From: Megalobrama amblycephala
Lineage: Eukaryota; Chordata; Actinopteri; Cypriniformes; Xenocyprididae
Assembly: GCF_018812025.1 (NCBI RefSeq)
Contig: NC_063065.1
Coordinates: forward strand, 28,667,740-28,731,739
Length of the DNA: 64,000 nucleotides
Reading direction: 5' to 3'
Under the pieces are notes generated by a model that searched no databases, was not told where the DNA came from, and was given only the letters and a program-made list of their open reading frames with translations. A program made the position numbers and the translations under genes. How positions within the stretch are numbered: position 1 is the first letter of the stretch; every line of letters begins with the position of its first letter. Below are positions 57,201-64,000 of the stretch, in pieces.

Positions 57201-59081
57201 TTAAGCAAGGCCTCTGGCAGCCATAGTCATGATAAAATGCACTACAACAGCAAGATTTGTGTGTGAAATTTTGCTGGAACAATATAAAGTGATGGATAAA
57301 ATTGGCTATTGGCTTGTACATCAATGAATATATGAATGACTTTGCAAAGTCATATTTACAAGTGGGAAACTCGGATTGACACATTTCAGAAATGCTAACC
57401 TATAATATAAATAATATCATGTAATGTATCTGTAATTTATATACAGAGATCAGTGAGTGGAAGCAAGTCTGTAGCAGATAATGTCTACCACTCAACTTTC
57501 GTGGTTTGCTTCACATTTAGTTGTCACAACATGGATAAATAAATAATAAAAATGAATATCTTCTATAATTTTGAATTTAGATGTAGTTAAATGAAGGCAA
57601 AGCATCAAGCGTTTGAGTGTCACCAAGTAACTGGCAAACAAAAAGACGGTCTGGAACGGAGTGACACGGAGCAACAGAGACTTCTATAATCACTTGGCTC
57701 CGGCTCCACTCCAGGTTTTCCATTTTGCACTCCAGTGAAGCTGACTTCCAAAACACCCATTCCATGCTCCGCTTCCACTTCACGCCACTTACATAGCCTG
57801 GTCTGGAGTGGACTGGTACAAATAATAAAAAGTCCCATTACTGCTCAACCAATCACATTAGACGACCAAAACTAGTTTTGGGGGGTCGTGGCAAATAAAG
57901 ATGTTTCCCTTTGCCTCTTTGGCCTTCTTTTAAAGGAAGGGAGGAGAGGACAGATCCGGATCAGCAGTTCACATTCCATTACGAAATTCAACACTGTAGA
58001 CGAGCAGAGTCAAGAGCTGCAGCAGTGCACTATCACTACACAGACATCATGTCTTCTCTCCATCTCTAAATATAAGATCTTATGTGACCCCTTAAAATAA
58101 AAGCCCCACCTGATGTATTTAGCTGGACCATAAAGATGACAGAAAGCACATTTTCTGTGCTTTTCCCTCAAAATAATGATGTTAAAGTTTGGCAGAGAAC
58201 GGTCGTGTTATGAATAGGACCATATGAAGGCCTTGCAGCCAGTCTTAAAGGATCAGCTTGATGATGTTGTGGCTAAAGCAGGAGGATGTTTCCATGTAAT
58301 TTTGTTTGTTTCCTCTTTGGCTAAGGCTAATAGGAAAATTTGCACTCATATTTGTTCTCTTCTTATTTTTAGAGATACATTCTAGAGTTTCTGAAATATG
58401 CATTTGCACTTGTTTTTGTTCTCTGAGCTATGCTAATGGTGTTTATGGGGTGTTTTCTTACCGTTTTCACATGCAGGATCTAGTGAATGAGATCTCAGAG
58501 GAAACAGATTGATGCTAAGCTTTTAGGGAAGTTTTCAGATTCCATTTTAGTCAGGGCCGTAACCACCATAGACATTGACAAGTCTGCCCCCAATAATTAA
58601 AAATGGCCAAATTGTCCCCCCCCAATATTTGATGATATTGATGCTGCTCTGCTGTACTCCATTATCCATCTCTCTGTTTGTTGTTAGGATGACAATAAGT
58701 TTTAAAAGTTACATTTTTAGACTGGTCTGCCTCAGTGGTCTAACAGCGCTGTCAGAATGAGTGAGCTGGCCAATCAGATCAAAGAAGGCGGGGCTTACTG
58801 TTCACAGAAGACGAGTTTGAATTCCAGTCCAATTCTTTCGTTTTAGCACTAAAGTAGCTAAATATTTAATATTTGACGACTGTTTATGATTGAAATCAGC
58901 GACCGACAGTAATATCTAGTGATGCAAACTACTCAACATTTTTATGAAATTTTGCCGTTTTGGATTGAAAACATGCTGTTAATTGATTAATATGATATGA
59001 TTCATGTAATACATATCTGAATGTGACAAGACATGAAAAGTTTTGCTTTTTTTGACATATTAGACATAAAAATGTGAAAAA

Positions 59082-59127
<46 letters not shown>

Positions 59128-61085
59128 ATATGATTTGCAAATAGTTTAAATTAATAACTTAACAATAGAATACTTCTTATTTCTTTTTTGTTATTCCCTT
59201 AAATCCCTTTTAATCTTTTTAATCTTAATTATTTAATTCCTTTTAATTAGAGCTGTCAAAAGTACCGACTTCAGTACCAAGTCGGTACTGAATTTTTAAA
59301 AATGTGACACTTTGAGCGCTGTTGAGCAGAACACCTCTGATTGGTCATTGTGTTCACATGCTCATCAGATATGTCAGCGAATGTCTACAATGATCAACGC
59401 ATAGAAGTGTTTGTATTTGAAAGCGTTTTGAAAGTGCCACATTTTTAAAATGTTAGTACCCTTAGTAAATGTTAGTAAAATTACCCAATAAAAATGTTCA
59501 ATGTTCAAGACGTGGTTACGAGTCCCAGTGAATAGAATCCCATGCATAATATCCCAGTCAGTGAATTTCTATCCTTAATTGTTTAATTGTTTATGCATTC
59601 TCAAATGCTTGAAAATCAGGTGTCCAGTTTGTTTTGGGATTTTTCTAGGGATAATTAAAAGTATATCACCCTCCCTCGGGTCTCAGTGAGTGTCCTGGGT
59701 ATTGACATTATCTAAATTCATTATAGTAATTCCCATGATACCTACACAGCAGGCCTAGTTGTGGCTGCCAGACGATAAACACTTTACAGCACTGCTTTGC
59801 ATCAATGACCTCCTCAGATTTACATTTCATTTGATTTGATTTTCTATCTTCGATAGTTAGACCATTCTACCTGGAATGCTTTGTAAATAATTGATCTCAG
59901 ATTCAATTTGCGAAAAGTGGATTTGAAACATCACATCTTGTTATACCTTTTATAGCTGGTAACATTAGGCAGATGTACCTGGTTAATGCATATACATCCA
60001 TTCATTCAAAATGTTTTGCTGCACATCTTATTGGATTTATTGGTTATTAATACTATTGAAGTCAAAATGAGGCCTTACACATGTGCATTAGGGGACCTGT
60101 GTGGTGGTGGTCCTGTTATCCTGATGAAGAGGGACCTGCTTTTGGCCTTGGGGCAGGATGGGTTGGCCCTTTGGCTCCCAGGCTATATTTATCCTGCCTT
60201 TTTTAGATAAGATTATATTCCATCCTTCTGTGGGGCGTGTAGCAGAGGCAGGGACACAGCAGGAGAACGACGCGGATGGAGTGAGAGATGGAGGAAAATG
60301 AGCCCTAAGGTGTAGGCCTATTTGTAGTTTTCCCCCCACAAATTAGGTGTTTATCCATAAATATTAGGATGTTGTTGTATAAGTATACACACTTAGCATC
60401 ACACAAAAGAACTAGATATTCAAATAGACAAGGTCGTTCAAGAATGGCGTCAATTAGTTGATGTTGCAGAGTTTTAAGTGTTTGTTGATGGTATTAGCAC
60501 ACAGATTAGCTTGTGTTTTATTAAAACGAGTGGCTTATTTTAGAGTGACACGGGCATGCTTCTGTCTGGATGTCCTTACAAGAATAGTTTTGGGTGCTGA
60601 CACTTCAGCTCCAGCTATATTTGTGGTTGTCCTGGTTGAAGTCCCTCACTGCCTATAGTTTGTTAACGCAGTCAGAAAAATGCAGACATTTCATGAATGC
60701 TGCTCTGCCTCCTTCTCACCGTGGCTCATTATCGTTAGATGTGTCATATATGGGATTGAAGGCTTAACCTCAAAAATTCAACCAATCCTCTCTGTGATTG
60801 CAGGAGATTGCTGTCATGGCCCACACAGGCAGCACTTATCTTTGGCTGTGAAAACATGAAAAACATGTTTAGTTCAGTAACAGTGAAGCTGCAGGAAAAG
60901 TAGCTGTTGCAGTAGATAGATAGATAGATAGTTCAAAACAACAGTTCAGATTGATTCAATTTGAGCTTCAATTCAAATTGTGAAAAACTAATTCAAAATG
61001 ACTTGATCTACGTTTGCTAAGACAAGCATGACTATTAAGAAGTTGTAATATTCTTTTCTTCCTTATTGTGATTCGTACGGAACTT

Positions 61086-61656
61086 AGGCCCCGTCCACAC
61101 GGAGACGCGTTTCAGTGAAACCGCACAAGTTTTTTATCGGATAGGCGTTTCGTCCACACGGATCCGGCGTTTTCGAAAGGTGAAACCGGTATTTTTTGAA
61201 ACCGGGTCCCAGAGTGGAAAAATTTGAAAACGCCGGCTTGGCGTTGTCGTGTGGACGGGGCAATCCGTATATTTTCTGAAACGATGATGTCATCACCCCA
61301 CGTGTCGACCCCTAGTCAGACGCGCTAACACCACAAAACAGCACCAACAACAGCAATAGCAGACTCTACATGCTTGCGTTCATGCTGCAGAAGCTACTGA
61401 ACCAAAATAAAGTGTTATTTCTAAGCTTTGCTAAAGTTTGTATTCCGCGCGCAAGGTTTATGCGCATGCTCCAAGTCTTCTTCGCTGCTTTAAGTGCATT
61501 TCTGCGGCAGAATTACAGCGCCACATAATGGTCTGGCATGTATACTACATCGTTTTGAGTCGTTTCAGTGGTTTCGTGTGGACGCAGATATTTTTTGAAA
61601 CGAGGAAAAAAAAATATCGGTTTAGGGTAAGCTCCGGCTTCGTGTGGACGTAGCCT
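61086..61656. mobile_element. Inverted-repeat element (GGCCCCGTCCACACG ends)
   Basis: GGCCCCGTCCACACGGAGAC at the left and CGTGTGGACGTAGCC at the right. Further GTCCACACGG / CGTGTGGAC words lie inside. Confidence 0.65.
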
Positions 61657-62053
61657 TAGTCCATGGGGAGTTAATTGAAAGTTTGGATGCTTGTGGTTTG
61701 CTATTGGTGGATTTCATGTGATTGACAGGTTGCTCCGCCCTCACGCCAGTAAACATATAATCAGAGAAGAGATTTGTTTGATTAAAGATCATGAGGCACA
61801 TGAATTAAAAAAAATATGATGTGCACAGAAAAAATAATTTATTATAAATACTGCAATATTCCATTTAAAAAAAAGCCGATTTGATTTCATGATAACTTTA
61901 AAACCCTCAATATAGCAGCCACATAGCAATCAGAACACAATATTCCTACCATTGTGACACTTGGGTTTTACAAAGACAGAACATCATAGGAACTGCATAT
62001 CAATGTGTTCTTTAAGTCTAATGTTAATTTAGTTTTATTGTTTTTATTTTCTG

Positions 62054-63954
62054 CACTCAAAAAAAAAAATGAATTGTTGGATTTACTTATAAAAAAAGTA
62101 GCATCAAGTGGATTCCACGCAACTATATTGAGTAATTTGTAAAAATAACAATTTAGTTGCATGAACAAAAGAAATTTAAGTAAAGCTGACAAAATTTCTT
62201 TGAGTAAACACAAATCATTTAAATTTGTCACTGTTATGTAATAGGGCTGCCCAGTGATTAATCGCGATTAATCGTGTTCAAAATAAAAGTGTTTACATAA
62301 TATGTGTGTTGTGTATAATTATTTTGTATATTTAAATACACACATATATGTATATATTTAAGAAATAACTTGTTGAACAAACTTAATTTAATTGAGGCGC
62401 CACTCTTAATGGCATAAATGGTAACCACAAAATTCAAAAACATTACAGAAACTCCTCTAAATGTCCAACACAACTGAACATTAAACACTAACATTATCTA
62501 ACAACATCTTTCCCTTTACTGAAAAACACATAAAATAACACTTTAATCCCTCAATTTACTCTATTTACTCGAATGCAGTCCCTTGCAGAAGTATGCTGGG
62601 AGCTACGGATCCATAGGGCCCTATGAAATCCGTTTTATTTTTTCCCAAATTCCGTTTTTTTTCCCCCCAAATTCCGTTTTTTCCGTTTTAATTTTTCTGG
62701 ATTCCGTTTTTTTTTCCGTTTTATTCATTTTTTTTGACTCCATTTTAATGGTTAAATAAAATTTTAGTAATCAAAAAGCATGTCTAATTAATTGAAATAA
62801 TGAATCTTGTCCAATTTACCAACAATTTAATAAAAGTTTAACAAAAATATTAACATTTTTTAGGGCCCTATGATAAACGTTTTATTCTTTAACCTCAAAT
62901 TTTATTTTTACAAAATTCTGTTTTCTGGATTCCATTTTAATGGTTTAATTCCATTTTAATAATCAAAAAGCATGTCTAATTAATTGAATTCTTAAAAACA
63001 ACAATATTTATTAATTAAAAATATATTTTTATGATTTTTTTTTTCAGAAGTTCTGTTGTGTATTTAAATTTTTCTGGCAATCAAATGAACGCATACCATT
63101 TAATTTATCTTTTAATCATGAAATTAAACTTTTTTTGTCAAACAATGTGCTGCACAACAGAGCTTTACTGTTAAAATTAAAACATGGAAGAAACGCTGAG
63201 ATTATTGTTTAAAAATATTTTAATAATTTATTGGTAAATTAATTTATCTAAATTCTACTGTACAACAGTAATATGTTTCTGTCAAGTTAAATCGAACTTT
63301 TATTTTGACGGTTTGCCTAGAGCTTTGAGTTTCTCTGTATTTATGACGGTAGTTTTCTCAAACGAAGCGGTTAAATGCTGATGAAGTGACTTTCAGAGCA
63401 GCTCTGGAGATGAATTCGTGCGTTCATATAGTGAGGCGACAGAGGACGAAAACACAGCGAGCGTCGCATGCGCTTCCGCATCATTCATTTCAGAGTCACA
63501 CAGGCATGCAGGATTCATGTTTAAATAGTCTTTTGTGGTTTAATATTCACAGACACTAGTCCATATCGCGATTTAATTTAAGTGTACTGACCTGCTCCAT
63601 TCATTCACCTTCATTCATCAAAAATTTGACAAATTCCGTGACATTCCGCGTTATATAGTAAATTACCGTTTTTATGAAATGCATTCCGCTATTCCGTCCG
63701 CGATTCCGTAATCGCGGAAATTATAGGGCCCTAGATCCACTGCCCAGTCAGTTATGTAAACATTAATTTGTGCATTTCACTCAGCAATGTTAAGCTTATT
63801 GAACAAACACTAATTAAGTAAAGCTGACAATACTCATTTTAGTAGAAACAACTCAGTTTAATTAAGTTCATGTAGTTACATGAGTTTTTAAGTAATGTGA
63901 ACAAGGATAGTTTGAGTGAAACTAACAACAGTGAAAGTTATTTTTTTCAGTGTG
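62054..63954. mobile_element. Composite: CACTCAAAAAAA element holding two others
   Basis: Outer ends are CACTCAAAAAAAAAAATGAA (left) and TTATTTTTTTCAGTG (right). Inside are a truncated GGGCTGCCCAGTGATTAATC element (about 62243-62370) and the complete element 62615-63732. Confidence 0.5.
62615..63732. mobile_element. hAT-like element (AGGGCCCTATGAAATCCG ends)
   Basis: AGGGCCCTATGAAATCCG at the left and CGGAAATTATAGGGCCCT at the right. Flanks GGATCCAT and AGATCCAC agree at 6 of 8 positions. ATTCCG words repeat at both ends. Confidence 0.7.
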
Positions 63955-64000
63955 TTGGTTAATTTGAAAAGTTTCATTCAAGTGATTGATTGCCGTGCTT

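Larger units (their letters stand above)
56990..64000 (+). other. Intron 1 of the SNAG gene (presumed), no further exon seen
   Basis: No reading frame with zinc-finger or other recognisable domains appears to the end of the window. It holds several transposons (57031-57200, 61086-61656, 62054-63954), a (TA)n tract near 59088-59114 and a (GATA)n tract near 60914-60930. The stretches 57640-59080 and 59660-61080 look single-copy to the eye. Confidence 0.4.

Overview
The window is vertebrate nuclear DNA from a teleost fish, most likely a cyprinid. The genes are split by GT-AG introns. The spacers are AT-rich and packed with DNA transposons: Tc1/mariner, hAT-like elements with 8-bp target duplications, and TTAA-flanked fold-back elements of types familiar from zebrafish and carp. 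There are no operons, CRISPR arrays, or rRNA or tRNA genes that I could recognise.

Three kinds of gene are present. (1) Two complete tandem copies of coagulation factor XIII A subunit (f13a1, a transglutaminase) lie on the minus strand. Copy A has coding exons from 15317 down to 2846 and a non-coding exon 1 near 19417-19560. Copy B has coding exons from 40462 down to 32469 and exon 1 near 40672-40815. I mapped all 14 coding exons of each; intron phases match one to one, and the predicted proteins are 723 and 731 residues with the Cys-His-Asp triad intact in both. (2) ly86 (MD-1) lies on the plus strand at 45687-47074, with five exons and 165 residues. (3) At 55950-55989 (+), inside a CpG-rich stretch, is the first coding exon of a gene starting with the SNAG-type sequence MSRRKQ. 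Its intron runs off the right side of the window. The order F13A1(-), LY86(+), RREB1(+) is that of human 6p25-p24, so rreb1 is the obvious candidate, though only 13 codons are visible.

The main structural result is that the duplicated unit was larger than f13a1. About 4 kb upstream of copy A, at 23755-23940, is a relic of the ly86 promoter and 5' UTR. It aligns with the functional one at 45530-45686 and stops almost exactly at the start codon, where a broken L2-like LINE begins (about 23941-28440). A unit of f13a1 plus at least the 5' end of ly86 was therefore duplicated, and the left ly86 copy lost its coding part. Both ly86 promoters keep a perfect GGAANNGAAA (PU.1/IRF) composite site.

Layout: 1-2266 left flank with a promoter-like palindromic CRE; 2267-19640 f13a1 copy A, with a 2.7-kb minisatellite inside a terminal-inverted-repeat element in intron 1; 20045-23449 two Tc1 elements; 23755-28440 ly86 relic and LINE with nested insertions; 28987-30920 a second minisatellite-bearing element; 32025-40900 f13a1 copy B; 41160-45500 Tc1, hAT and fold-back debris; 45530-47074 ly86; 47337-54533 repeats; 55530-56430 CpG-rich promoter and SNAG exon; then intron with more transposons to the end. 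The f13a1 products cross-link fibrin and matrix proteins, while LY86 is the secreted partner of CD180/RP105 on B cells and macrophages. The genes share a myeloid expression theme but no pathway.
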